From positions 1 to 64,000 of the forward strand of contig MIYX01000001.1 in NCBI GenBank assembly GCA_001875365.1: a stretch of DNA of 64,000 nucleotides, read 5' to 3'. Below are positions 34,067 through 42,666 of this stretch, one piece after another. The notes beneath the pieces were generated by a model that was not told where the DNA came from, searched no databases, and worked only from the letters and a program-made list of their open reading frames with translations. Each line of letters begins with the position of its first letter. Position 1 is the stretch's first letter. Source of the DNA: Marine Group III euryarchaeote CG-Epi4 (lineage in GTDB: Archaea; Thermoplasmatota; Poseidoniia; MGIII; CG-Epi1). Position numbers and translations under genes: made by a program.

Positions 34067-34375
34067 ATGTCTCGAAAGCGTAGCAGACGCCCAAAATTCC
34101 AAGAAAAGCTTGCTAGAGATAGAATTAACAAATTGTTTCATCTAGTTGATTCAAAAAGTTTGAATACTCAAATTAATCCTAAAAAATGCATTGATTTTGT
34201 TAAACTTATAGGAAAAAGATATAATCAACGATTATCGAGCTCACATAAAATTAAATTTTGTCACCGATGTAATTCTAAGTTTAGATCAGATAATAGCCGT
34301 TTCCGAATCTCTAAAAAAGGATGGCGTTCGATTAGTTGTTTAGAATGCAGTGCGATTTATCGTTTTAAGATTTAA
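34067..34375 (+). CDS. rnp4: RNase P protein component 4 (Rpp21/Rpr2 family)
   Basis: From the ATG at 34067 the protein has 102 residues: two N-terminal basic helices (MSRKRSRRPKFQEKLA) and a zinc ribbon made of FCHRCNSKF and SCLECSAIY. This is the Rpr2/Rpp21 fold, which with Rnp1 stabilises the specificity domain of RNase P RNA, encoded 3.4 kb upstream. The inner ATG is preferred over GTG 34037 because GTTAAAAAAA lies 25 bp before it, as in leaderless genes. The 3' end overlaps purE by 4 bp, tail to tail. Confidence 0.87.
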   Translation: MSRKRSRRPKFQEKLARDRINKLFHLVDSKSLNTQINPKKCIDFVKLIGKRYNQRLSSSHKIKFCHRCNSKFRSDNSRFRISKKGWRSISCLECSAIYRFKI

Positions 34376-34833
34376 TTTGACTCAATTGTTTTTTGCTCTA
34401 GTTCTTTGCGATAAATGATTAACATTTTATCTACATAATTGTTAGAAATACCTAGTATTCTAGCAGCAAGTAAGGCTGCATTTTCACCACGGCCGATTCC
34501 AACTCCAGCTACAGGAACTCCGGGAGGCATTTGAACAACGGATAGCAATGAGTCTAAATTTGCAGGGGAGCTTGATGATGCACACGGCACACCTATGACT
34601 GGTTTTAGTGTATGCGCAGCCACTACTCCGGGAAGAGCGGCAGAAAGTCCAGCTAGTGCAATGAAAACGTCAGCTTCAGACTTTTCAATAACATCAACAA
34701 CTCTTGCTGGTGTTCGATGTGCAGAGGCTACAAATGTTTCAAATGTAATATTAAATTTCTCTAATATTTTTTCGGCTTTCTTTGCGGTAGGCTTGTCACT
34801 TGCAGATCCCATGATTATAGTCACTTGACTCAT
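34372..34833 (-). CDS. purE: N5-carboxyaminoimidazole ribonucleotide mutase
   Basis: The 153-residue protein starts with IIMGSASDKPTAKKA, the CO2/AIR-binding PurE signature, followed by ASAHRTP and GLSAALPGVVA and then VPVAGVGIGRGENAALLAA. It acts in de novo purine synthesis, converting N5-CAIR to CAIR (or carboxylating AIR if class II). PurK is not in the window. A TATA-like CTTATATCTA lies about 25 bp before its ATG on the minus strand. Confidence 0.93.
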   Translation of the reverse strand: MSQVTIIMGSASDKPTAKKAEKILEKFNITFETFVASAHRTPARVVDVIEKSEADVFIALAGLSAALPGVVAAHTLKPVIGVPCASSSSPANLDSLLSVVQMPPGVPVAGVGIGRGENAALLAARILGISNNYVDKMLIIYRKELEQKTIESN

Positions 34834-34880
34834 AATTTTTCAAAAGAGGTATAGATATAAGGTGTATGTTGATATGATGC

Positions 34881-34888
34881 CTTTAAGA
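34881..34888 (+). promoter_or_regulatory. TATA box of tRNA-Arg
   Basis: CTTTAAGA lies about 27 bp before the tRNA 5' end, the expected archaeal spacing. Confidence 0.5.
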
Positions 34889-34910
34889 AAGGCTGTTTTT
34901 AGGAATCCGC

Positions 34911-34986
34911 GCCCGGATAGTGTAGCTTGGAATCACGGAAGCTTGCGGAGCTTCAAACCTGGGTTCAAATCCCAGCCTGGGCGCCA
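34911..34986 (+). tRNA. tRNA-Arg, anticodon GCG, with encoded CCA
   Basis: A full cloverleaf is visible. The anticodon stem GAAGC/GCTTC closes the 7-nt loop TTGCGGA, giving anticodon GCG (codon CGC, probably also CGU). The D-arm has GG at 18-19 and A20, an Arg identity base. The T-arm is CTGGG-TTCAAAT-CCCAG, the discriminator is G73 and CCA is encoded at 34984-34986. The acceptor GCCCGGA/CCTGGGC has a G5-U68 wobble and an A7-C66 mismatch next to the junction. G37 fits a tRNA reading C-starting codons. Confidence 0.92.
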
Positions 34987-35018
34987 TATTCTTTTAATGG
35001 TTAATCGATAGCCTAATC

Positions 35019-38000
35019 TTGTCCAGAGCCATAACACAAATAATTCTGCTGATTTTTTTATTAAATTTGCTTTTTCCATTTGCCCAACCATCTGAAGAGG
35101 TACAATCCATTCCATTGACCCATCTTCATTTAGTTGACGACAGATTGGAAATTGTTTACGATGACACTTCTTTGTCTGAAGAATTGGGTTTAGTAGAGTC
35201 TCCCGAAGGTAAAATTGACTTATTTGCCAGAGTTTCAGATTTAAATGACGGTCATCATGATTTTGTTGAAAATCTAGGGGGCGTTATCACTTCTAGTTTT
35301 GACAGATTTAATACATTTGGATTTATTATAGATATTGTAAAAGTTCCGGACGTAGTCTATTTACCTAATTTGGAATGGTTAGAAGCGAACGTTCTATTTT
35401 ATCCTACACTTGATAACAGTGTTGAATCAATAGGGACTAGTGAAATTTGGGATGATTTTGGATTTCGAGGAGAGGATACCACAATTGCTATTCTTGACAC
35501 GGGCGTAGACTTTGAGCATGAATCCCTAGATGATTTAGATGACATTTCATCAACTTATGACCCCAAGATAGCTATTGATTCAAATGGTATGCTAGGATTT
35601 TATAATGCAAATACAGATCAAGAATATCCAAACGAGCAACCTCATGATTCGGGTAGCCATGGTACTCATTGTGCAGGCATAGCTGCAGGAACAGGAGGTT
35701 CCAGTGGGCAGTATGCCGGTGTTGCTCCTCAAGCTAAGGTGGTGGGAGTCATAGCTTTAGACGGAGGTTCAGGTGACGAGGGAGATTTACTTCGAGCCGT
35801 TGATTGGACAATACAAAATAAGGACAGATTTTCAATTGATGTAATGTCTCTTTCATTAGGCGGTCCTGTAGTTATTCCAGGAGCAACTAATAATGGGGCC
35901 TCTTCAATTTCTCAAGCATTAGATGTTGCAGTCGAAGCCGGTATTGTTACAGTAGTTGCAATAGGAAATGGAAACTTAGGTATAGCGGCACATCCCGGTT
36001 CGGTATCTTATCCTGGAGATAGCGTAAAATCAATTACAGTCGGATCAGTCAATGATGATCACTCAAGAGAGATTTACTCAAGTAGAGGACCTACTGGGGA
36101 CGGACGTCTAAAACCAGATGTCATGGCTCCCGGGGGAGCTATAATGTCAGCTCAAGCAAATTCGGGAGATGGGTATGTCTCATATTCTGGTACGTCAATG
36201 GCTACACCTCATGTTGCAGGGGTAGCTGCGCTCATGCTTCAAGCCAACCCAAATATTAGTCCTACTTCAAGTACAGATTACGTAAAGCAGATTCTTAGAG
36301 AAACCAGTGATCATAAAGTTCCATTAGACATAGATTGTGGAGAATTTTTTTCACCTAATAATTGCTATGGTTGGGGCACTGTAGAGTTGGTAGGTGCAGT
36401 TTCACGTTCAATGAATCTTAAAACTGCAGATCTAGCAGGAAACACAGGCATTCAATCGGAAACAAGTGAGACGTTTGAGGCCTCTATTACATACACTAAA
36501 ACAGAATATACTAATCGTGGTAAAGATGGAGGAACTATCAATAATTTTATTCAAGGAAATGATTTGCCTGACAACGTCAATATTATAGCTACGTATTCGA
36601 GTAATTGGCCAAAGCCAAATACTTTTCTGCTTGATTCAGGCGAAGGTACAGGAATTAGCTCAGAAAGTAGTATAACTTCAGTTTATGAGCAAAATGGTAA
36701 TTGGGTTTTAGAAGCTAATTTTAACTTTACAGGTTCAGTTTCTGCAGGAAACACAGTAGATAGTTTTCCTAGTTTTAAGTTTGATATAATGGCTCCAGAT
36801 TTCGATGAGGCAATTCCTTTGACAGTTTTTTATTCTATAAACGACATGTTTGGAGATTCTAAGAATTTTACTATTGCTTCATTTACAGATCTTCCAGATC
36901 TTTTTATTGAAGAGGTCGTTATTTCAGAAAGTCTTCTCGAGGGTCAAACTACTCCAATAACTGCTAGAGTTGTCAATCAGGGCCCGGGGCCAGCACGTGA
37001 GTACCAACTTAACTTTTTCAATGATGGCGAATTATTTGAATCAATAATGGTTAGCGATAGGTTGAATTCAGAAGAGGCGTTTAACGTTCAAACGGAATGG
37101 ACAGCAGTGAAAGGTAATCATGAGTTATCAATCGAGATAATCACAGTGGTTCCTCAAGATCAGATTGAATCAAATAATTACTTCTCACTTGATGTGACAG
37201 TTTCAGAATTTCAAGACATGCAGCCACCATTAGTATTCATAAACGAACCTGATCAAAATGAGATAGTCTCTGAAATAGTTGTGGTAAAGGGAAGTGCGAG
37301 CGATAATGTCAACTTAGAATATGTTGAAGTGAGGTTGTTACCCAATGATTGGGAGAGAGCCAATGGTTTTGAAAATTGGTTTTGGTCATGGAATTCTAGT
37401 AACGATTTAAACGGTAGATATACAGTTCAAGCGCGCTCATTTGATGGTCATAATTATTCTTCAATATTTTCTATAGAGGTAGAGGTGACAAATGAAGGTT
37501 CCAATCGTAGACCTACTGCCTCTTTGACTTCAAATTTTAATGAAGTATATGTTGGTGAAAATATCATTTTTTCAGGCAATGGTTCCACAGATGATTCAGA
37601 AGTAGTCAAATATCAATTCATCTTTGGAGATGGACGACAAACAGATTGGAAAGCTGATTCGTGGGTGGAATATTATTTTGAAGGTTCTGGTCAGTTCGAA
37701 GTTACTTTAAATGTCGAAGATGATGAAGGGGCGCGTTCTTCAGCTGGAGATTCAATTTTGATAGAGGTTAAAGAAAAGCCAGTAAACAATCCGCCAGTAG
37801 CCAAGATATTCTCTCCAAATTCTGGTGAGGACTTTAGAAATGATGAATTAATTCGATTTTCAGCGCAAGGATCAAGCGATCTTGATGGAGATTCAATCAA
37901 TTTTGTTTGGTATAGTAGTTTAGATGGAGAGATACTGAGGACTTCGTCCATTATGGGGGAAGCTATCCTTTCTCAAGGCACTCATGTCATAACTTTAAGA

Positions 38001-38162
38001 GTTGTAGATTCCCAAGGTGAATATTCAGAGCTATCAATACAGATCTCAGTTTCTTTATCTGTCGAATCATTTGATTCAGATGATAGTACGTTGAGCTCCT
38101 TCAGCTTCTTAGTTTCAACTTTACTTTTTATAACTATTTCGCAAATTCGACGAAAATATTAA
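35019..38162 (+). CDS. Secreted subtilisin-like serine protease with PKD domains
   Basis: The 1047-residue protein starts with TTG and has a signal peptide (about 1-24). An inhibitor-like propeptide follows, then the S8 catalytic domain with D160 (AILDTGVD), H214 (GSHGTHCAG) and S393 ([11 protein letters not shown]). Beta-rich domains follow, including two PKD-like modules (about 825-910 and 915-1010). A membrane helix with a short basic tail (ISQIRRKY) ends the protein, so it is probably anchored outside the cell. It should digest extracellular protein, supplying peptides to the M24 and other peptidases. The TTG is about 25-30 bp after a TATA-like TTTTAATG. Confidence 0.92.
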   Translation: MSRAITQIILLIFLLNLLFPFAQPSEEVQSIPLTHLHLVDDRLEIVYDDTSLSEELGLVESPEGKIDLFARVSDLNDGHHDFVENLGGVITSSFDRFNTFGFIIDIVKVPDVVYLPNLEWLEANVLFYPTLDNSVESIGTSEIWDDFGFRGEDTTIAILDTGVDFEHESLDDLDDISSTYDPKIAIDSNGMLGFYNANTDQEYPNEQPHDSGSHGTHCAGIAAGTGGSSGQYAGVAPQAKVVGVIALDGGSGDEGDLLRAVDWTIQNKDRFSIDVMSLSLGGPVVIPGATNNGASSISQALDVAVEAGIVTVVAIGNGNLGIAAHPGSVSYPGDSVKSITVGSVNDDHSREIYSSRGPTGDGRLKPDVMAPGGAIMSAQANSGDGYVSYSGTSMATPHVAGVAALMLQANPNISPTSSTDYVKQILRETSDHKVPLDIDCGEFFSPNNCYGWGTVELVGAVSRSMNLKTADLAGNTGIQSETSETFEASITYTKTEYTNRGKDGGTINNFIQGNDLPDNVNIIATYSSNWPKPNTFLLDSGEGTGISSESSITSVYEQNGNWVLEANFNFTGSVSAGNTVDSFPSFKFDIMAPDFDEAIPLTVFYSINDMFGDSKNFTIASFTDLPDLFIEEVVISESLLEGQTTPITARVVNQGPGPAREYQLNFFNDGELFESIMVSDRLNSEEAFNVQTEWTAVKGNHELSIEIITVVPQDQIESNNYFSLDVTVSEFQDMQPPLVFINEPDQNEIVSEIVVVKGSASDNVNLEYVEVRLLPNDWERANGFENWFWSWNSSNDLNGRYTVQARSFDGHNYSSIFSIEVEVTNEGSNRRPTASLTSNFNEVYVGENIIFSGNGSTDDSEVVKYQFIFGDGRQTDWKADSWVEYYFEGSGQFEVTLNVEDDEGARSSAGDSILIEVKEKPVNNPPVAKIFSPNSGEDFRNDELIRFSAQGSSDLDGDSINFVWYSSLDGEILRTSSIMGEAILSQGTHVITLRVVDSQGEYSELSIQISVSLSVESFDSDDSTLSSFSFLVSTLLFITISQIRRKY

Positions 38163-38557
38163 TTTCCTTTAAATTCTACTCTCGAAACTTCGTTTTCCCA
38201 CAGAACTAATTTTACTAAGTCGCAAATTTTATTTTTATTTTCATCAAAATTCCATTCATCGTTAAAATGTTTATACAAATTATTCCAAATCCATTCAACA
38301 AGAACTTCACTGGTAGGATTTTCAAGTCCTTTGATATCATTTAAATAATTGTGATCAATTAAGTTGTAAGTTGGTTTAATTGCAGATTCAATATGTCCAA
38401 AATCTATTACGAAACCAGTTTCAGGATTAACTTTGCCTTCGACGTGCACTTCTAGTTTAAATGCTAAACCATAAACGTTTCCACAAGGGTGCCCTTTTGG
38501 GACTTTTGGTAATTTCCTTGCAGATTCAAATCTTACGATTTGGACTAATTTATGCAT
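38159..38557 (-). CDS. QueD/PTPS-like protein lacking the zinc-binding histidines
   Basis: The 132-residue protein aligns along its whole length with E. coli QueD (6-carboxytetrahydropterin synthase, as I remember that sequence), sharing blocks such as LPxVPxGHxCG, IDF, KPTYxxxDHxYLND and [10 protein letters not shown]. The catalytic Cys (HPCGN), the Asp-His pair (IDHNYLN) and the Glu (WENEVS) remain. All three zinc ligands are changed: the His of AAHRLP is Arg (SARKLP), and the HGH pair is Y-G-L (NVYGLAF). QueD acts in 7-deazaguanine (queuosine/archaeosine) synthesis. Without zinc it should not do the canonical reaction in the known way, so it may bind pterins, use another mechanism or be regulatory. 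Its start touches the convergently named hydrolase gene's last base (38557). Confidence 0.85.
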   Translation of the reverse strand: MHKLVQIVRFESARKLPKVPKGHPCGNVYGLAFKLEVHVEGKVNPETGFVIDFGHIESAIKPTYNLIDHNYLNDIKGLENPTSEVLVEWIWNNLYKHFNDEWNFDENKNKICDLVKLVLWENEVSRVEFKGN

Positions 38558-39333
38558 TATAATTCAATAACTTCGCCAGCGTCAGGCATAATCCATCTTC
38601 TTTGCCTATACTTTTTTAGAATGTCTTTTTTGTCTTCTCTAAGTTTTCTGTTTAGATGTATAAGTGCCATCTTCTTTGGCCTTGCCATATCATCTAGTCT
38701 TTCTAATTGTTGTAGTGAGCAATGTGTTTTCGTTCCAATAGTCACGGTTTCACCTCTTGGATTCTTTACAGTCCCATCATTTGTATATGCTTCGTGTACC
38801 AATAAATCTGCATTAGTGTAAAGTTTTGATGCTGTTGGCGTAAACATTCCATCACCAGAATAGCAGAAAACTTTTGTCGGACTTCCAGCTTCAAGTCTTA
38901 GCCCTAGATTTTGAACAGTATGCCTAGTATTAACTACTCTCAAGTTCCAATCGTCCCATCTGTGTGATCGTTGTAGTTCTCTGAATCTTAGCGTAAAAGG
39001 AAGGTTTGCAACCATACCGTGATATGCGACTTCCATAAGTCTTTCAACATTTCTTTGTGTTCCCACAGGTCCAAATAAATAAAAGGGTCTTGTCCGTCCA
39101 TCTTCCCACATTCTCATCATAAGGGAAGGTAAGCCAAAAACATGATCTGCATGAAAATGTGAAATGAAGATTCCATCAAGATAATCTGGCCTTTTAGATT
39201 GATGCCATACTGAAGGTGGAGCCGTTGCACCGCAATCAACTAACATTCTTCTTCCTGCAGCTTCTACCAAAATACAGGTATGAGTATTATTCTCATCAAA
39301 AGCTTCACCAACGCCTAAGAATGTAACTTTCAT
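38557..39333 (-). CDS. Metallo-beta-lactamase-fold hydrolase, RNase Z-like
   Basis: The 258-residue protein has the zinc-binding motif HFHADH (about 59-64), further ligands in NTRHTV, YSGDG and LIHLN, and the N-terminal strand TFLGVGEAF followed by DCGA. This resembles tRNase Z and related arylsulfatase/phosphodiesterase-type MBL enzymes, but the long exosite arm of RNase Z is not obvious. tRNA 3' processing or a cyclic-phosphodiester substrate are both possible. The start follows a GAGGCGAT Shine-Dalgarno-like stretch and overlaps a possible 26-codon upstream ORF (TAATG). Its stop abuts the QueD-like gene. Confidence 0.82.
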   Translation of the reverse strand: MKVTFLGVGEAFDENNTHTCILVEAAGRRMLVDCGATAPPSVWHQSKRPDYLDGIFISHFHADHVFGLPSLMMRMWEDGRTRPFYLFGPVGTQRNVERLMEVAYHGMVANLPFTLRFRELQRSHRWDDWNLRVVNTRHTVQNLGLRLEAGSPTKVFCYSGDGMFTPTASKLYTNADLLVHEAYTNDGTVKNPRGETVTIGTKTHCSLQQLERLDDMARPKKMALIHLNRKLREDKKDILKKYRQRRWIMPDAGEVIEL

Positions 39334-39413
39334 TATATCGCCTCACTTAGGGTGAAAACAGTTCTATAGCTTGCATATTGATTTTCTTTCATATATATTT
39401 CTTTTTCCATCAT
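39333..39413 (-). CDS. Possible 26-codon upstream ORF coupled to the MBL hydrolase
   Basis: ATG at 39413 to TAA at 39333 on the minus strand encodes a 26-residue peptide starting MMEKEIYM. Its stop overlaps the hydrolase ATG (TAATG), a coupling arrangement seen elsewhere in this window. The ORF is too short for composition to be informative, and the stretch could equally be just a leader with the Shine-Dalgarno. Confidence 0.25.
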   Translation of the reverse strand: MMEKEIYMKENQYASYRTVFTLSEAI

Positions 39414-39514
39414 TTCACGTCACTATTACAGACAATCTGTAAAAATTTATATTTCGGGCACAAAGGGCAAATATATAAAACTAAGCAGTAAACTTTATCA
39501 AAGACCTAAAAAAA

Positions 39515-40036
39515 TTAATGTATCCTTCTTCTAAAACTTTCCAAATATTTGTATACAGACCCATGTTCGGATCCAGATAAAACCATAGAGATTGCAACTT
39601 TGGCAGCCTCCAAACCTTCTAAGTCTGAAACAATAGAAACGGTATGCCCTTGAATTGCAACATTACATCCAGTCATATCCTCTATTATGTGACGTGTTTT
39701 ACCGCTTCGACCTATTAAGCGCCCTCTTATCGTACCCAGGCGTTTTTTTGATCTCCCAACGTAATCTCTGATATCAATTATTTCAAAATAGTAATCCATT
39801 TCTATCAGTTGATATGCAATTTCAGGACTGAATCCTCGACCAATTGCTTTGACAGTGTTTATCACTTGCAAATTCTTCAAAGCATCTTTTTCATTCCCCT
39901 TTGTTATTTCGACTAATCCTTCATCAGAATCTATAGAAATTTTACATCCACTTAATTCTTCGATTTTTCTTTTAGTTTTACCACCAGGACCAATCACAGC
40001 TCCAACTCTTAATGAAGGAATTCTGACATATTTCAC
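39515..40036 (-). CDS. KH-domain ribosome-assembly protein, Dim2/Pno1 homologue
   Basis: The 173-residue protein has two KH domains: GAVIGPGGKTKRKIEELSGC (about 12-31) and the GRLIGRSGKTRHIIEDMTGC motif (about 105-124). Archaeal Dim2 binds the 3' end of 16S rRNA and assists small-subunit maturation with RIO kinases and aIF1A-region factors. The GTG start overlaps the RIO1 stop (GTGA), and the aIF1A-RIO1-Dim2 order is a conserved euryarchaeal block. Confidence 0.9.
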   Translation of the reverse strand: MKYVRIPSLRVGAVIGPGGKTKRKIEELSGCKISIDSDEGLVEITKGNEKDALKNLQVINTVKAIGRGFSPEIAYQLIEMDYYFEIIDIRDYVGRSKKRLGTIRGRLIGRSGKTRHIIEDMTGCNVAIQGHTVSIVSDLEGLEAAKVAISMVLSGSEHGSVYKYLESFRRRIH

Positions 40037-40773
40037 AGATTAAGTTCCTCTCTTTTTAAATTTGGAATATATTTTTTCCAGAATCGGTGTAAATTTTTCA
40101 TATCTCTTCTGTGTAAATGATTATAGAGTGGATGGCTATCTGATACAGCTTGCCCTACGTCTATTATGTAGGGCTCGTTTCTTCGGTTTATAATATTATA
40201 CTCACTTAGGTCCCCGTGGGAAAGTTTTTGACTGCGGTACGCGTTAATTGATATTTTTAGTTTTCTAAAAAATTCTTTTGGTTCTTCAGGAGGCAATTGT
40301 CTAATTGTGGGGTATGGTCTAAATCTCCATCCAAGATATTGCATAACTACTATATTTTTGTGAACGTGATATGGTTGAGGTACATTAGCTCCTGCAGATT
40401 TCATTGAGTGCAAATTTTTATATTCTTTTTGCGCCCATGTAAAAATTCTTTCTCTTGGACTGTTTCCGCTATTCTTAAATCGACTATCTCCTTCAATATA
40501 CTTTTCTAATTTCCTGAAAGTAGCAGTATTAATTCGATATATTTTTACGGCTCTATTTTCACCTTTAATCGTTTTGGCCCTAAAAACATTTCCTTCTTTA
40601 CCTGTAGCTATTACATTCTCTATTGTATTAATTATTCCCTGACTAATAAGTTGTTGCAAGTTTTTCAGTGTAACTTCATCAAAGACGTCATCAATCGTTT
40701 TTTTCCAGTCTTGTCCAAAGTTTGCATTTATATTCCCTAAAGCTCTATCAAGTTTTTCCGTTCTTCCTCGCAT
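40033..40773 (-). CDS. rio1: RIO1-type serine kinase/ATPase
   Basis: The 246-residue protein has the RIO1 hallmarks: nucleotide loop ATGKEGNVFRA, Lys in RAVKIYRI, catalytic loop LSHGDLSEYNI, and metal-binding IIDVGQAV in place of DFG. RIO1 drives late small-subunit maturation. It lies 3 bp after aIF1A and overlaps the Dim2-like gene by 4 bp. The family length is normal. Confidence 0.94.
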   Translation of the reverse strand: MRGRTEKLDRALGNINANFGQDWKKTIDDVFDEVTLKNLQQLISQGIINTIENVIATGKEGNVFRAKTIKGENRAVKIYRINTATFRKLEKYIEGDSRFKNSGNSPRERIFTWAQKEYKNLHSMKSAGANVPQPYHVHKNIVVMQYLGWRFRPYPTIRQLPPEEPKEFFRKLKISINAYRSQKLSHGDLSEYNIINRRNEPYIIDVGQAVSDSHPLYNHLHRRDMKNLHRFWKKYIPNLKREELNL

Positions 40774-40776
40774 TTA

Positions 40777-41238
40777 TCAGTAAATGTCTAATATTTCAGG
40801 TATTTTACCATTTCTTTTCAGATTAGATGTCTGTGTAGGAGTGTATCTAAATCTTACATCAGCTTTACTATCTTGAAATGACCAAGGGACAACAATTAAT
40901 AGGTCATTTTCTCGAACCCACATTCGTCTTCTTAGTTTACCTGGTATTCTACCCATTCTTCTCTTTCCATCTTCACAAATCAATTGTAATCTTGATCCAC
41001 CTTGAAAAGTTTCTGCAACAGCAAACATTTCACCTTTTGGTTTATATGGAAGCGTCACTCTAATATTTTCTGTTGGCTGTGGAACATTTTTCTTACTTTT
41101 AGTAGTCTTACTTTTTTCAGTTTTTATTTCTTCATCTGTAGCAGAGTTATCAACAGATTCCTTTTGTTCACTATCACTAGTCACAGTTGTCTCGACTAGA
41201 GTTCCTATAATAAGATTGTCGCCCCAGCTCTTATTCAT
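40777..41238 (-). CDS. eif1A: Translation initiation factor aIF1A with extended N-terminus
   Basis: The C-terminal 95 residues are a typical S1/OB-fold aIF1A (EMFAVAETFQGGSRLQL, CEDGKRRMGRIPGKLRRRMW, NDLLIVVPWSFQ). It helps place initiator tRNA on the small subunit. About 55 extra N-terminal residues precede the OB fold, low in complexity and rich in S/T/E/K; archaeal aIF1A usually has a short tail. The true start could be a GTG inside that tail, about 18 codons in. A minus-strand TATA-like GAGATAAAGA at 41261-41270, inside gcvT, is 27 bp before this ATG and supports the long form. Confidence 0.9.
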   Translation of the reverse strand: MNKSWGDNLIIGTLVETTVTSDSEQKESVDNSATDEEIKTEKSKTTKSKKNVPQPTENIRVTLPYKPKGEMFAVAETFQGGSRLQLICEDGKRRMGRIPGKLRRRMWVRENDLLIVVPWSFQDSKADVRFRYTPTQTSNLKRNGKIPEILDIY

Positions 41239-41270
41239 CCCGCTCTATTGAAAGTCAATGTCTTTATCTC
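41230..41270. promoter_or_regulatory. Interlocked divergent promoters of aIF1A and gcvT
   Basis: Only 19 bp separate the two ATGs. The plus-strand TATA-like CTTATTCA (41230-41237) lies in the first codons of aIF1A, 24 bp before gcvT. The minus-strand GAGATAAAGA (41261-41270) lies in the first codons of gcvT, 27 bp before aIF1A. Both spacings fit leaderless starts; function is inferred. Confidence 0.4.
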
Positions 41271-42292
41271 AAACGTGCCTTTATGATGAGCATGTAAAAT
41301 TAGGCGCAAAAATGGTTGACTTTGCAGGTTGGCATATGCCAATTCAGTATAATAGTATAGTTTCTGAGCACAATGCGGTAAGAGATAGAGTAGGCATTTT
41401 TGATGTTTCGCATATGGGTCAAATTTTTATTTCGGGAAAAGATGCATCTTCCTTTTTATCTTATGTTACTACCTGGGACATAAACAAATTATCTGATGGA
41501 GATTGTCGCTATTGTCACATACTTGACAATGAAGGCCAAATAATCGACGACACCATAGTTTACACATTTAGTAATCAAGATTACATGTTGGTACCTAATG
41601 CCTCTATGATTTCAAAAGTTCTGGATTGGTTAAATCTTAACTCTTCCAATTTTGAAGTTAATATTCACAATAAGTCTGAGGAGTTTTTTTGTCTTGCAGT
41701 CCAAGGTCCAGAATCACTCAGACTTTTAAGACAATATTTTAATTTGTCAATTACACCCTTTAAATTGATTAAATCGGATAATTTGATTATTAGTGGAACT
41801 GGTTATACTGGTGAGAAAGGCTATGAGATAATGGGACCAATATCTGAAAGTCAAAGAGTTTGGGAATCATTCCTAGGAATGGGAGCTATACCTATAGGTC
41901 TAGGGGCTAGGGATACTCTTAGACTAGAGAAGGGATATCTTTTGTCAGGAACCGATTTTAATGGTTCGCAAACAACACTTGAATCTGGTTACTCATGGGT
42001 AATTGATTGGAATCACGATTTTATTGGTAAGGAAAGACTTCTAGCACAAAAAAGGGTAGAGTACAAGTCTTTGAGAGGAGTTTTACTTGAAGAGCGTGGA
42101 GTTTTACGGCCAGGATTGGAAGTTTATTTTGAAGGTGAAAAAATATCAGAACTTACTAGCGGCTCACTATCCCCTATATTAAAGAGGGGAATTGGACTCT
42201 CATATACAGACTTGCCAATTGGAACTACGGTTAATGTGTCAATACGTAATAAACAATTAAAAGGGCGCGTCATTCAGACTCCATTCTTATGA
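41258..42292 (+). CDS. gcvT: Glycine cleavage system T protein (aminomethyltransferase)
   Basis: The 344-residue protein has the GcvT folate-binding fold with MVDFAGWHMPIQY near the N-terminus, FDVSHMGQ, the substrate-region AVQGPES and GLGARDTLRLEKGYLLSGTD in the central part. It transfers the aminomethyl carbon from lipoyl-GcvH to tetrahydrofolate or its archaeal analogue, releasing ammonia. gcvH follows with a 4-bp overlap; gcvP is not in the window. Confidence 0.95.
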   Translation: MSLSQTCLYDEHVKLGAKMVDFAGWHMPIQYNSIVSEHNAVRDRVGIFDVSHMGQIFISGKDASSFLSYVTTWDINKLSDGDCRYCHILDNEGQIIDDTIVYTFSNQDYMLVPNASMISKVLDWLNLNSSNFEVNIHNKSEEFFCLAVQGPESLRLLRQYFNLSITPFKLIKSDNLIISGTGYTGEKGYEIMGPISESQRVWESFLGMGAIPIGLGARDTLRLEKGYLLSGTDFNGSQTTLESGYSWVIDWNHDFIGKERLLAQKRVEYKSLRGVLLEERGVLRPGLEVYFEGEKISELTSGSLSPILKRGIGLSYTDLPIGTTVNVSIRNKQLKGRVIQTPFL

Positions 42293-42666
42293 GCGAAATA
42301 CCGGATAATTTAGGCTACACTGAAGACCATGAATGGGTTGGACCTGACAAAGGAGACGGGGTAAAAGTGGGAATAACAGACTATGCTCAGGATTCACTTT
42401 CTGATGTTGTTTTTGTAGAATTACCTAACGTTGGAGATGAATATCAAAGAGGCGAAGTTATGGCTATAGCCGAATCAGTTAAGGCAGCTAGCGACATTTA
42501 TGCGCCTATTTCAGGTAAGATTTTAGCTATAAATGAGAAATTGGAAGAATCTCCAGAATTAGTCAACGAATCTCCCTACGGTTCCGGTTGGATGGTTTTA
42601 ATGAAACCTTCAGAAGACAGGTCTGCATTGCTAGATTCTGATTCATACAAAAATTCTCTTGATTAG
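42289..42666 (+). CDS. gcvH: Glycine cleavage system H protein
   Basis: This 125-residue lipoyl carrier has YTEDHEWV at the start and the lipoylated Lys in AESVKAASDIYAP (about residue 65), with GSGWMVLMKP at the end. It shuttles the aminomethyl group between the P, T and L proteins. It overlaps gcvT and the methyltransferase gene on each side, so the three are one operon. Confidence 0.96.
   Translation: MSEIPDNLGYTEDHEWVGPDKGDGVKVGITDYAQDSLSDVVFVELPNVGDEYQRGEVMAIAESVKAASDIYAPISGKILAINEKLEESPELVNESPYGSGWMVLMKPSEDRSALLDSDSYKNSLD

Noticed and set aside
39426..39442. Hairpin TTACAGA-CAA-TCTGTAA between the Dim2-like and MBL genes
   Set aside because: Only 7 bp in AT-rich sequence, with no T-run on either strand and no clear link to a transcript end; too weak to list as a terminator.
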